Assembly (NCBI GenBank): GCA_032622095.1
Contig: CP136064.1
Span: 142,989,954-143,053,953, forward strand
DNA from: Siphonodentalium dalli
Lineage: Eukaryota; Mollusca; Scaphopoda; Gadilida; Siphonodentaliidae
DNA length: 64,000 bases
Direction of reading: 5' to 3'
Shown: positions 32,761-45,291 of the stretch, one piece after another
Layout of the letters: each line of letters opens with the position of its first letter
Position numbering within the stretch: position 1 is the first letter of the stretch
Position numbers and translations under genes: made by a program
Notes under the pieces: generated by a model
Seen by the model: the letters and a program-made list of their open reading frames with translations, nothing else
The model's database searches: none
Told to the model about the DNA's origin: nothing

Positions 32761-34743
32761 CTAGGTTAAAATCAACTGGGCTTGTAGCCCCCTCCCCAGA
32801 CGTTGGCATTTGAATGGGAGCAGTCTGTCACGATACAGATGGCTAGAATGATGATCGCCATCGTATTGGACTGATCCGTTGAAGACATATTATGGACTTG
32901 TACGGGAGCGTGAAATTGATAAGTTAGTACTCAGCCACTATCCCAACCTGGGAAATGTAGCATTCTAATTTTCAAAATGAATTAATCAATACCAAGGTCT
33001 ATGTATGCAGTTGTACCACCTTTAATCAGCGCTGCATGCTCTCCATTTTTTTAGATTTGCGCATACCATGCGGCGGAGTATAAAGATTCCTATACCATGA
33101 CATACAGGGGGTCGGTCCCCCTGTATACTGCAGCATTAACAATTTAGTAGTAATTCCGTAGTTTTTTCATGAATCCCAATAATGGTAAATAAAGAGCATC
33201 TACAGACCTGCGAAAATATGAATGGAAAATTCCATACAAATCCCCAGTGCAAAAGTTATAAATAAATACGCGAACAGTCATAACATTTAACGGATTTATA
33301 AGGGTGTGCTTTTGTATAATTTTTGTTTTCTGTAATTACTACTAATTATAATCTGCTTTAATTATTTTGATAAGTTGAACATAGCCTAATTATGTTATAA
33401 CAGTGATCGATTTTCACAATTGCATCATCAAGGTCAAGGTAACACCTGTGTCATAAAGCGATTTATTTTTAGTATATTTCGTCATGATTTTATCAAGTTC
33501 AAAAAGACGTCTTGCTATTACTTTGATTTAGTTTGATATCTCAAATGCAGATGAGAAAGTACTTTTATATCGACCTTAATAGCCATTCCACTTTTTCAAA
33601 TGACTTGACAATATTATGTCATTTTTGCTGGTCATGATTGACGCATCAAAATGTGCAGAGATCTATCGATCATAACTGGGTCAAGTTCCTACATTAGATG
33701 CATAAGGTTCTCGGAGGGGTAAACATTTTTGTCAGATCTGATTATGTATAATTGATAAAAAAAATATACTGGGAGAAATTATATTTATTGACCGTAGTTT
33801 TGAGAACAAATTTATTGTTGAATTGTTTACCAGATACTGATGGCGCAAATCAGGTGGGAAAATCAGCAGAACAAATAGTTCTAAAATATTGTTTAAAGAA
33901 AGCTACCTGCGATTGAAAATCAACTATTTGAAGCCAATGTGTATTATGTAGTAATTACCATAATCTTATGGCATTTATTTCACATGTTTGGTAATTTATT
34001 CGATGTTTCTCAAATATATATTTGAATTTTGTTCTCATGTTCACTTTGGACCAATCTATTGCTAGTGTTGAAGGGATACTACCTTAATGAAACTATTCCT
34101 TTTGACGTGTCCTTCATAGCGTGTATGTATACTTGACAAAATAATTCAATGGACAATTTAATAACTTTGAATCAACAATTTAATAACTTTGAATCAACTT
34201 TGAATTTAATAACTTTGAATCAAAACTTGAAACATGTACAGTTTTAATTCTTTTAAACAAGCTTCCACCTCAATTAAAATGCGCATACGAAGGAAGCTAT
34301 GGACGAATCCAAAAGTAATGACAACATATTGAACCAGAAACAGAAACATATATAGTAAACAAAACAACATGCTTGATTCATCGATTATCAAAACAGATAT
34401 ACTTTTTCATGGAATAAATGGGTAAATTATCGGACATGGGTTATCGGTAAGTTATCGGCAATACGCTATATCACTTTTGGACTTTTATCGGGAAATATTT
34501 GGAAACTCAGCGTGTTAGATACGGTATCAGAATAATTTCTGGAAATCGGGACCACTCTATCGGAATATATCAGGAAAGTTGGAAGATAATTTTTGAGTTA
34601 GGCCTAAAAAAAAAGACGTTTGTTTCCGCTAACCCGACCGACCCTAATTAAAAGCGCCGAGTTTAAACGTTTTATTGCGATAAAAAAATTCTGATGAGTA
34701 TAAAAAATTCTGGTATCTGTGAATGTTTCACGCATTTAACATA
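32761..34743. other. AT-rich spacer with minor repeats
   Basis: No gene recognised over 2 kb. It contains a perfect short hairpin ATACAGGGGG/CCCCCTGTAT (33101-33126), three tandem copies of AATTTAATAACTTTGAATCA (about 34150-34222), and scattered TTATCGG words at 34424-34570. Confidence 0.45.
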
Positions 34744-35445
34744 CCTTACTCGTATTTAAATTCGTGCAGTACTATTTTTCGTGCACCCGTCGGTGCGCGA
34801 ATTTAAAACAGAGAAAAATAGTACGACTCTGAATTTAAAATATACCACAGGGAAAACAAGAGAGTTATGCTGATAACTTACATACATTACGAAACGTTGG
34901 ACACTGAATAGACAATTACGCCTATACATACAATATCAAACAATTCAAAACCATTATTAAATGCCAAGCGACATACAAATCATGGTAACATCGACGATGT
35001 TGAAATGCTTGTAAGAAATGAACATATTCTAGATTGCATTTGCATGAAAGCACACCTCCCCATTCACCAGCCTGGAGTGACACCGTGGCTATACAGTCTG
35101 AGTTAGCCTTGTCATCACAATCAGAAACCAAGTGTTGATTTTTCTGAAATCAGTTGCCTTGATGTCCAGTCCATAACTATTTCAATATCAGAATCATTAT
35201 TTGGAGCATATGAACATCCATCATCGCAACAAATTGATGGTGTATTTATGTTTTACACGATGTAAATAGACTGTGATCGTGTTTAATACACACATATATC
35301 TTCAGAAACGACTGAGAACTGAAACTGTCACCAGATCCAAGACTTTTACGAAAATAGTTTTGTCAGTTTTAAATTCGCGCAGATGGGTGCGCGAATTTAA
35401 AACTGACTGAAAAATAGTACTGCGCGAATTTAAATATGAGTAAGG
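34744..35445. mobile_element. 702-bp TIR element with TTTAAATTCGCGC arms
   Basis: CCTTACTCGTATTTAAATTC (34744) is mirrored at the right end by GAATTTAAATATGAGTAAGG (to 35445). The arms extend through GCAGTACTATTTTTC and the near-palindromic GTTTTAAATTCGCGC/GCGCGAATTTAAAAC blocks. The flank is TA on the left and TC on the right, compatible with a decayed TA duplication. There is no coding. Confidence 0.7.
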
Positions 35446-35472
35446 TCACTTCCGGTGGAAATACCCACATAC

Positions 35473-35480
35473 TATAAATA
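35473..35480 (+). promoter_or_regulatory. Candidate TATA box
   Basis: TATAAATA sits 74 bases before the first downstream ATG of the short frame at 35554 in a locally less AT-rich stretch. Spacing would fit a start near 35505. This rests on sequence only. Confidence 0.35.
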
Positions 35481-35553
35481 GATATGTATATCCCATTGAA
35501 AACAGCCGGTGCTTTGGAAAGTAAACAGAATTCACAACACAACTACAGAAACA

Positions 35554-35619
35554 ATGGCTACCTCCGTAGACCAGCACGTTGTGGCTATCTATCTGGACGA
35601 ATGTGTCAATGGAGCATGA
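35554..35619 (+). CDS. Short frame downstream of TATA box, unknown
   Basis: ATG in ACAATGG context opens 21 residues (MATSVDQHVVAIYLDECVNG, then A) and stops at TGA. A continuation in another frame (ADGASAKQAQSKP and CGLIPPG) ends in the AGTGCGGTTTGATACCCCCG block that recurs in the 710-bp satellite. It may be a broken first exon or the ancestral flank of the satellite. Confidence 0.25.
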   Translation: MATSVDQHVVAIYLDECVNGA

Positions 35620-36189
35620 CGCGGACGGCGCCTCTGCAAAGCAGGCCCAGTCCAAACCAGCTAGTTGTACACGGCAGTGCGGTTTGATACCCCCGGGTAA
35701 TAATCGGCTGATAGAATGTGTGTTACATCACTAATTAGTTTATCACAAGGATGTATTAACGTGCTATTTGAACCTATTTACCAAATGTAAGCATACATTG
35801 CCACATTAAACATGTTTCTGAATTTCTTTTAACATGGTTGTAGTAAGAATTTAAAAAATGTAAATTAATTAAATAAAGCCGATTATTCTCATTTTAGAAA
35901 CATACATAAAGGATGATAAGCCTTGACTATAGCGGAAAATATTTATATTGCAGGTAACATACCTTTATTAGGTGATTATGTGCGGTCCGTGCAACGAACC
36001 GGAGGACAGGCATAATATATATGTATATGATGTCTTTGGGCTATTCATATTCCACCAACACGGAGAAACGGAACAATTCCTAGGTGCCGCGTTGGTTTAA
36101 ACATTAAGATTTTTTGTCAGTAAAAACATTCTACAATACGTTTTACGCCATCATTTTAACGAGAACAGCACTCCTACTTTAGCCGCTGG
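35620..36189. other. AT-rich spacer before the satellite
   Basis: Holds one copy of the satellite landmark GTGCGGTTTGATACCCCCGG (35678) and otherwise no recognised feature. Confidence 0.4.
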
Positions 36190-37975
36190 CGTGTTCTGTC
36201 AACATGTATAGGTCCTGGGGTACATCACTGTGACAACGGCATTCGAAATGGCGTCATTTTGGGCTTCACGTCAACTGAAAAAACTCAGAAAATCATCCTA
36301 GGTGCGATTTAAAACCTCCGGATTCATCGACAGACTTTCGGCCTGAATCAGTGTTCTGTGTTTTACACTAAGAATTCATCAATCTGATCGAATTGAGTGT
36401 GCTCATGTATGGAGTGTCGACACTGTTATCACCAGGTGATATTATTGAAAAAATATTTAAAGGATAACTCGTTTTTTTTTTTATTTAAAATTTATTCAAA
36501 TTTAATTTAAAATTAAACATAAAATCGAAAAGATGGATGTACAAGGAGCAGGTTAACTTCGCTCGTATATACCGTTTATATATTGCTAAGGACGTGAATT
36601 TGGAGATATTCAGCCCAATATAGTTTGCAACAGAATTGTGAGTATGGTTCGAAAACCACCTTAGTTGCGGACAAGAACTACGCTCCTCACATGTGTGGAT
36701 TGCGAGTTCTGTCGACATATATATGTCGTGGGGTATATCACCATGGCAAATGCATTCGAACCGGCGTCATTTACACTTCAATTCTACTGAAAAACAGAGC
36801 AAATCTTAAGTGCGGTTTGAAACCCCCGGGTACACCGATGTATAGTTTAGTTCTGAATATTCTGAGTTTTACGTCATATTTTCAGACAAGTGTCACGTTT
36901 GTCCAAAACGAACAAACGGCGGGTTGTCGACATATATATGTCGTGGGGTGTATCACCATTACATAGCGATTTGAACAGGCATCATGTGCGCTTTTATTCT
37001 ACCGATTAACACAGAAAAACGTAAGTGCGGTTTGAAACCCCCGGGTAGACCTCATGTGAATGTTCTGTGTTTTACACTAAGAATTCATCAATCTGATCGA
37101 ATTGAGTGTGCCCACGTATGGAGTGTCGACACTGTTATCACCAGGTGATATTATTGAAAAAATATTTTAAGGATAACTCGTTTTTTAAATTTTAAATTTA
37201 TTCAAATTTAATTTAAAATTAAACATAAAATCGAAAAGATGGATGTACAAGGAGCAGGTTACCTTCGCTCGTATATACAGGGTGGGATAACACGATTACC
37301 ATTTATATATTGCTAAGGAAGTGAATTTGGAGATATTCAGCCCAATATAGTTTGCAACAGAATCGTGAGTATGGTTCGAAAACCACCTTAGTTGCGGACA
37401 AGAACTACACTTCTCACATGTGTGGATTGCGAGTTCTGTCGACATGTATATGTCGTGGGGTATATCACCATGGCAAATGCATTCGAACCGGCGTCATTTG
37501 CGCTTCAATTCTACTGAAAAACAGAGCAAATCTTAAGTGCGGTTTGAAACCCCCGGGTACACCGATGTATAGTTTAGTTCTGAATATTCTGAGTTTTACG
37601 TCATTTTTTCGGACAAGTGTCACGTTTGTCCAAAACGAACAAACGGCAGGTTGTCGACATATATATATGTCGTGGGGTGTATCACCATTACATAGCGATT
37701 CGAACCAGCGTCATGTGCGCTTTTATTCTACCGATAAACACAGCAAAACGTAAGGGTAGACCTCATGTGAATGTTCTGTGTTTTACACTAAGAATTCATC
37801 AATCTGATCGAATTGAGTGTGCTCACGTATGGAGTGTCGACACTGTTATCACCAGGTGATATTTTTGAACAAATATTTAAAGGATATCTCGTTTTTTTTT
37901 TTTTTTTAATTTATTCAAATTTAATTTAAAATTAAACATAAAATCGAAAAGATGGATGTACAAGGAGCAGGTTAC
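36190..37975 (+). repeat. ~710-bp satellite, two full and two partial units
   Basis: GGATAACTC landmarks at 36462 and 37171 (and GGATATCTC at 37882) define units of 709 and 711 bp. A diverged partial unit lies upstream and about 95 bp of a third unit downstream. Each full unit contains two ~200-bp subrepeats that start with the palindrome GTCGACATATATATGTCG (slightly changed in one) and end AGTGCGGTTTGAAACCCCCG. In the second unit the later GTGCGG block is deleted. Both units keep a related frame (MQQN..EYGSKTTLVADKNY) of 113 and 133 residues. Confidence 0.85.
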
Positions 37976-38239
37976 TGTGTTCAGTTGACAGATTGGTATA
38001 TATAAACACACACAGAATGGCAACCTACCGATACATGTATACGAGCAAACATGTCTTATCTTCTTATGGTATTTTGACTGTATCTGATATACTGATTGCA
38101 TTTATAACAAGAGCATCGCTAGGGCGTGGCAAAATACGCCCTTTAGCCATTTCGAATTGTACTATCGCAAAATAAGATAATACTTTGAGCTTACATTTGA
38201 AGAAAATCTGATATACCCCTAATTGCAATGCCTATATTC
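37976..38239. other. Short spacer between satellite and family C
   Basis: No feature recognised. Confidence 0.4.
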
Positions 38240-39585
38240 AAACTTGGCCTGTAGTTTTAGCTGGGAAAAAGGGCTGTAACTCATGTAAAAATAACTGGAC
38301 GGAACCCATATTCGAACTTGACCTGTATCTTTAGCTGGGAAATACACATACCAACTTTGGTTCAGATCAAATAATCCAAACTGGAGTTGTCGGTTGGAAA
38401 CCAAAAATGTTAACAGACGGTCAAATTCTAAGTCGAAAAAGGGCCGTAACTCATGTAAAAATAATTGGACGGAACCCATATTCGAACTTGGCCTGTATCT
38501 TTAGCTGGGAAATACACATACCAACATTGGTTCAGATCAAATAATCCAAACTGGAGTTGTCGGTCGGAAACCAAAATGTTATGAAATTGGTCAAATTCTA
38601 AGTTGAATAAAAGGTCGGTAGACCTCATGTCCGCCTCTAAGTGTCGGCTTTATACGACTGTTGTTTGCGCATAAAAACCTGTCTTTAGTGCTAGTAAACC
38701 TACATACCAAATTTAATTTCATTCAGTACACATTTACTAAAGTTATCATCTGGAAACCTCAAATTGGCAAAAATTCTAAGTAAAAAAGGGACATAACTCT
38801 GGTGAAAATTAGCGGGCGGAACCCGAATTCGAACTTGACCTGTGTTTTGCTGGGAGAAAGACAAATACCAACTTTGATTCAGATCAAATAATCCAAACTG
38901 GAGTTATCGGTCGGAAACCAAAATTTTTAACAGACGGTCAAATTCTAAGTCGAAAAAGGGCCGTAACTCATGTAAAAATAATTGGACGGAACCCATATCC
39001 GAACTTGGCCTGTATCTTTAGCTGGGAAATACACATACCAACTTTGGTTCAGATCAAATAATCCAAACTGGAGTTATCGGTCGGAAACCAAAAATGTTAA
39101 CAGACGGTCAAATTCTAAGTCGAAAAGGGGGCATAACTCTGGTGAAAATTGGCGGACAGGACCAGAATTTGAACTTGACCTGTCTATTCTGCTAGTAAAC
39201 CCACATACAAAATGTAATTTAATTTGGTTCACTCTAACTAAAGTTATCATCCGGAAACCTCGGACGCACGGACGGTACGACAGACGGACGCAAGTACAGG
39301 CTGATTATAATAGTCCTCCGAACCCAATGGGTCGGCGGACAAAAAGGGCCGTAACTCATGTAAAAATAACTGGACGGAACCCATATTCGAACTTGGCCTG
39401 TATCTTTAGCTGGGAAATACACATACCAACTTTGGTTCAGATCAAATATTCCAAACTGGAGTTATCGATCGGAAACCAAAAATGTTAACGGACGGAAGGA
39501 CAGACAGACGGACGGACGTTATGACAGACGTTATGACAGACGGACGGACGGACGGACGGACAGACTGATAACATAATACAACCTT
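38240..39585 (+). repeat. Family C: ~170-bp tandem monomers ending in GACGGACG run
   Basis: Six or seven monomers with GGGCCGTAACTCATGTAAAA, GGAACCCATATTCGAACTTG, ACCAACTTTGGTTCAGATCA and GGAGTTATCGGTCGGAAACC, interleaved with a second monomer type (CATACCAAATTTAATTTCAT). The array ends in (GACAGACG)n at 39488-39563. A solitary monomer-like piece lies at 48360-48600. Long frames through the array are by-products of the period. Confidence 0.85.
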
Positions 39586-39590
39586 ATTTT

Positions 39591-42500
39591 AAACAAGACA
39601 GTCAATGACTGTGGGGTCGCTCACCAGACTGCAAAGACTGATAAGACTGGGACTCTGGAGACCAAAACAGTGAGCACTTTTCATAATCACTTTAAAAGAA
39701 GTAGATTTAAACAGGATATGTGGCTAGAGAGACTTCAAGTATGTAGCTTGGTAACAAACCACCTTGAAATTGCCAACTGTACACTACTGATCACCCCTCT
39801 CCTCCAGCTCAACAAGTCCCCTCCCGACCGGGATCCAGACTCCCAAGTCTTAGGTTGGAATTTCACAACCGACACCTCAAACTTTCTCAATTGTTGGAAA
39901 TTTCCAATCTCACAAGCGCCTTTTTCTAAAACCATTTAAACATGTTTGAAGCCCAATTATCCATGGACCCAAAACACAATACATGTATGTCAGACCAATC
40001 AGTCAGGTGGTTCCAAGGTAGATGTTTTAATGAATTTGGTATTTCTATGATTTTATTGGACACAAAAGTGTTAACTCCCCATAGACTGCCATTTCTTGAC
40101 AGGTTGAGCTCATTTTAACAAATCTGTATCTCAGTCACTAAAGGATCTTCCTGATTCCTCCATACTATATGTAAGCTAAATTGTCCAAAATCCCTTGAGA
40201 AGACATTTTAAGAATTACTATAGAGACATATAGTTATGTCCCTGGTCCCACCCTTTTAACCTGGTGACCCCATCTGAATAAATTTGAATCCCAGACACCA
40301 AAGAACCCTTCATACATATCATAAATATCAGTCAAATAGACCTGATGGTCCTTGTGAAGGAAGCATATTAAGAGGGAAACTGTCCTTCGCTTGGCTCCTA
40401 TTTGACCAGGTGACCCCATTAAAAAAATCTGAATTGCAGTCAAGGAAGAACATTCCATTCTATATAAGCCAACTAGTTCTTGCAAACATATTTTAAGAAT
40501 TACTATGTAGTATGTAGTACTATGCTCTGCCCTTATTTGACTTTGTGATCCCATTTTCACAAATCTGATAAGGATAAAAATTAAGTTCCCCAGTTGAAGT
40601 TGGTGATATTCACCCATTGGGCACCTCATTTATGAATTTTATCTTCTGCAAATTAGGGGATATAGAAACTTCCTAGAAGGGAAATTTAACTAACAACAAT
40701 GTAAATTTGATACTATAGATACTTCCCAGAAGATGAGGCCTAAGCAGAATGAGGTCGTCAGTGGGTGAATTTGGTGATGCTAGCCTGCTGTGCCGGATAG
40801 CATCACAAAAAGCGTGTCTGTTCCTACATTGTGTATGCCTGGCCTCAAGCAACACAATGTATTATACAACAAGCCTTGAAATAGTGTGATAGTGTGTCTG
40901 TCATTTGCAGAGTGAGGTCCCCAGAGGGTGAATTTAGTGACGCTAAATTCACCCTCTGTGGACCTCATTCTGATAAAGTCCTCAACTGCTATGGAAGACC
41001 TAGAATAAAATTAAATTTCCCCAGTTGAAGTTGGTGATGTTCACCCATTGGGCCCCTCAATTATGAATTTTATCTTCTGCAAATTAGGGGATATAGAAAC
41101 TTCCTAGAAGGGAAATTTAACTAACAACAATGTAAATTTGATACTATAGATACTTCCCAGAAGATGAGGCCTAAGCAGAATGAGGTCCCCAAATGGTGAA
41201 TTTGGTGATGCTAGCCTTGAATCAAGCTTTGAAATAGTCTGTCTGTTATTTGCAGAATGAGGTACCCAGAGGGTGAATTTAGTGAGGCTATCCTGCACAG
41301 CGGGCTAGAATCACTAAATTCACCCTCTGGGGACCTCATTCTGATATGGCCCTCAACTGCTATGGAATACCTAGAATAAGATTGAAGTTCCCCAGTTGAA
41401 ATTGGTGATGTTCACCCATTGGGCACCTCAATCATGAATTTTATCTTCTGCAAATTAAGGGATACAGAAACTTCCTAGAAGGGAAATTTAACTAACAACA
41501 ATGTAAATTTGATACTATAGATACTTCCCAGAAGATGAGGCCTAAGCAGAATGAGATCTTGAGACTCTAGATACTTCCCAGAAGATGAGGCCTAAGCGGA
41601 ATAAGGTTCTCAGAGGGTGTATTTGGTTACGCTAGCCTGCTGTGTAGGATAGCGTCACTAAATTCACCCTCTGGGAACCTCATTCTGGCTCTGACAGGCA
41701 CTCTTTGAGAAAATGAAATTAATCTGATTTTAATGACCACGGAGTGATAATATAAACAACAAGGGTGCTTCATTGATAACACCATTAATCTCATTTAAAT
41801 TATGGATGACATGAATACACTCCCTGGGGACTGCTGCTGCAGAATCTTTATCTCTCTATCTGCCTTGCCATGTCTATCAGTTCATAGGAGAGTTGCCTTG
41901 TAATGGGAATTTAAATAAATATACTTTATTTACCTGTGAGTTAGGATATGAGATAGGGTGGAATGCTGTTGGTTGGGGGTGGGATTCTGGGTCATGTGGG
42001 GGGGGGGGGGGTGATATATTTTTTTGTATGTTAAATTGATTGATCAAGGAGTTCCTGAATTTTTTATTATTTTTTGGGGAATTATGGCCCTGGCTCCACC
42101 ACTATTTGACCCAGTGACCCCATTTGAACAAATCTGAACCCCAGTCATTCAATGACCCCACATACCAAATATAAACTAAATCGGCTTAATGGTTATTGAC
42201 AAGAAGTCGTTATAAGAATTACCAAGGAGGAATATAGTTATGGCCCTGGTTTCGCAACTGTTTGACACAGTGACCTCATTTGAACAAATATTAATGACAG
42301 TCACCTAGGGAACATCCACCCCAAATATGATCAAAATGCAAAAATGTAATTTTTTGGTTTTTAGAGTTATGTCCCTGGCTCTGCCCCTAATTGACCCAGT
42401 GACCCAATTTGAACAAATCTGATTCCCAGTCACCCAAGGTCCCTCAGTACCAAATATAAGCTAATTCGGCCCAACATTTTTGTAGAAGAAGTCATTGTAA

Positions 42501-42926
42501 GAATTACTATGAGTTATGGCCCTGGTTTCTCAACTAATTGACCGGGTGACCTCATTTGAACAAATCTGAACATCAGTCACCAAAGGACCCTCCATACCAA
42601 ATATTAGCTAAATCGGCACAATGGTTATGGACAAGAAGTTGTTGTAAGAATTACTGTGGAGGAATAGAATTATGGCCCTGGTTTCGCAACTATTTGACCC
42701 AGTGACCTCATTTGAACAAATCTGAATGAGAGTCACCTAGGGAACATCCACACCAAATATGAACCAATTTGGTATGATGGTTTCAGAGGAGAAGATGTTT
42801 TTAAAAAAAGTTGACGGACAGACGGACAGACGGACAGACGGACAGACGGACGGACGGACGGACGGACGACGGACGAGGAGTGATGACTATAGCTCCACCG
42901 GAGACTTTGTCTCAGGTGAGCTAAAA
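39591..42926 (+). repeat. Family A, full-length 3.3-kb copy
   Basis: The 5-prime module begins AAACAAGACAGTCAATGACT (39591-39940). The middle holds three ~400-bp tandem units (about 40570-41720) with GAAACTTCCTAGAAGGGAAA and hairpins of AGAGGGTGAATTTAGTGA facing its inverse. The 3-prime part has ~155-bp monomers (AGTTATGGCCCTGG, TGACCTCATTTGAACAAATC, CACCAAATATGAACC), a (GACGGACA)n run (42822-42880) and the end GTCTCAGGTGAGCTAAAAA. It has no coding potential and no terminal inversion. The class is unknown. Confidence 0.8.
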
Positions 42927-43743
42927 AGGGCGTATAAAAATGAATTACACATCGCGACCGAAGCCCCGCCCACATACAATTACATTTTTTCCATTGATTA
43001 ATTGATAACGCACGCAATACATCGCCTTCACTATTTAGTCACGCTGGCTGCCACATGTTATGCGTACTCAATTAGCAATATCAGGAATAATGTTGGACGA
43101 ATGTGGCCTTTGGTTATTAGAAATATCATGTCATGTTATCCGAACAAGAATGTGTGTCTTTTGAACGGATAAAAGGGAAATTTAACAAATATTATTCCCC
43201 CGCAAAAATTACTTGCTGCTCCCATAAATCGAAACACCATTATAGGCCCATTAATTTCCAATGTATTTATATGAGCACAGATGTAACACAATTATAGGCC
43301 CAGTAAATTAATTCCGGATGGGCCTATAATGGTGTCACATCTGTGCTCATATATATATATATATATTCTGTTTTGAACTACTAAACTGTTTTACACTAAT
43401 AATTCATCAATCAAGTCGTCATGAGCGCGCGCATGTATCAAATGCCACGACTGTTATCAGCATGTGATGTATTTAAAATAAAATAATAAAAACCACATGT
43501 AGTAAACGCTCTTTATATCAAAAAAATGTAAATTGGATATACACTCTTTAAAAGTTGTATTAAGCTTTGTTTTTCTCATGATATGGCTAGACCACGATGA
43601 CACCGCATGAATCAGAAAAGGGGCACTACGCTCATAACATGAGCCGATGGTGAGTGCATTGTTAAAAGTCCCCCATGCAGTCACGAGATATCGCAGATTT
43701 AACCCTGCATTATGTAAACAAAACACACGTACACTTTAACAAA
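42927..43743. other. Spacer with one strong hairpin
   Basis: Includes the hairpin 43271-43350 and, at 43383-43490, a diverged copy of the satellite words TTTTACACTAATAATTCATC and GACTGTTATCAGCATGTGAT. No gene recognised. Confidence 0.45.
43271..43350. repeat. Hairpin ATGAGCACAGATGT / ACATCTGTGCTCAT
   Basis: Arms of about 33 bases with TATAGGCCCA and its inverse near the loop. A third copy of CACCATTATAGGCCCAT sits just upstream (43235), so it looks like a small foldback insertion. A TA dinucleotide run follows. Confidence 0.8.
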
Positions 43744-43747
43744 TTAA

Positions 43748-44760
43748 CTTAAATGACACTATAGTTTTGTAGTCCCAGTCTTCTTGTACTAAAACCAGCT
43801 AAGATATTGGGATGGCGATTTGCTGTTTTTAGTCCCAGCCCGCTTGCATACCAATCCTATCACACGAGTTACGCCCACGATCTGTGGCGGGAATCTGTGG
43901 TGTATTTTACTCGATTTACCTAATGAATCAATACATGATGCTATATACATCGGAAAGAGAGACATATCATGGTCATAATGGTGTATAATAATCTAACTTT
44001 CATGTTAAATTACGCATAGAATATTCCGGTTGATTGTCACCAACATCGCTGTTTTTTCTGTTTGTTTACTTAACTGAAAGCCGAACTCAGGTTCCGAAGA
44101 ACTTCGGCATTGTCCGGTGTTTGTTTTGGCCGAGACGAATTTCGATACAAACAAAATGGCGGCCCCCATGATATTCTAATGGTCATTGTGTTTACACTGT
44201 TTTAAACTGTGAGATGGTTATAATTCCCGTAATTTATTTAATGTATTACATTTATATCTTCAATATGTATTTAATCTATGTAATAATTTATTTATTGTCA
44301 CGTATAATTACGATTACAATGGAGAATTCATCGTGCGTGGTTGATTGAAAATCTACGGAATATTTTCACCGGAAAATGCCGAACGCAGTTCGCAAGGTCA
44401 ACTGAGTTCGCATACTTTAAAAAATATGTAAACACTGCGGCAAAAGTTTCTTTTCACATTAAATTACCGCTTTCAATTCACAACCGATGTGGGTTTCAGA
44501 TCAAATAGCATGTCTTCTGCGGAAACTATCCGTTTATTGTAGCAATTGTGATATTTTATTTCATATAATTGTGGTTTTATTTGAGCGGGTCACTAACGAT
44601 TAACTCGTGTCAAAGGAGACCATGGGCCTGGAACTCGGACTAAAGACCGGCACCTCCATCCCAATATCTTAGCCGGTTTTAGTACGAGAAGACTTGGACT
44701 ATAGTTTTGATGCTTATTATGAATTTTGGTACCCACCACCAAGTCCTGTAGTCATTTAAG
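43748..44760. mobile_element. 1-kb TTAA-flanked TIR element (piggyBac-like)
   Basis: CTTAAATGAC at the left and GTCATTTAAG at the right, flanked by TTAA at 43744-43747 and 44761-44764. Subterminal inverted arms CTTGTACTAAAACCAGCTAA and GATATTGGGATGG match the inverse of 44650-44705. Between them is non-coding DNA with GCCGAACTCAGGTTCCGAAG and its partial inverse. No transposase, so it is non-autonomous. Confidence 0.8.
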
Positions 44761-44856
44761 TTAATTCACGCGCAGCTCGATCAGAACAACTTTATTATAA
44801 TTTAAAAAACAAAACACATTATATTACCAATAATAATAATGTTCAATTTCACTGAA

Positions 44857-45267
44857 TCAGTGTCTTCGCAAGGCATTTCTTATGGTGTGAAAATACTTCT
44901 GGATGCCACACATGCCGGATTCACTCGATACTGACAGATGTACTTTATCCTTGGTGCTATTTATATAGTCTCTTGGAAACCGGATGTTTTCGAACACAAT
45001 GTAATCTTGCTTTAGCGCTTTCTTGAGTTTCCGGTTGATGGCGGTCCTTTGTCGCAGGAATTCTTTCAAGGTTAAGCCTGGGGATTTGGTGTCATCCGGA
45101 ATCTGATAGAGCAACTCGCCCACAAGAACCCTGGTCCCAATTGCATTGATTTTTTTCACTATGGCGAGGATGGCGTCGCCGATATCTCGTGTCTTCGATG
45201 TCGCCGATATATTGTTTCCACCTGCGTGCAAGAATATGACATCTGGCTTCAATTCTTTACTAAATTA
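44857..45267 (-). pseudogene. SGNH-hydrolase domain fragment
   Basis: A 131-residue frame, open back to about 45267, contains KPDVIFLHAGGNNIS (block III of SGNH/GDSL hydrolases, with GxN), GTRVLVGELLYQIP (a following beta strand) and STKDKVHLS (block V DxxH with the catalytic Asp-His). The N-terminal block I with the nucleophilic serine is missing; homology stops at the 45267 boundary. SGNH domains of this type occur in host proteins and in ORF1 of CR1-group LINEs. No RT lies next to it, so its origin is open. The 132 codons are uninterrupted but lack the catalytic serine. Confidence 0.7.
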
Positions 45268-45291
45268 TCGATTAACAGGTAGTTCTCTTAG

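Noticed and set aside
38982-39488. 168-residue frame in family C
   Set aside because: It crosses several tandem monomers and repeats itself with their period.
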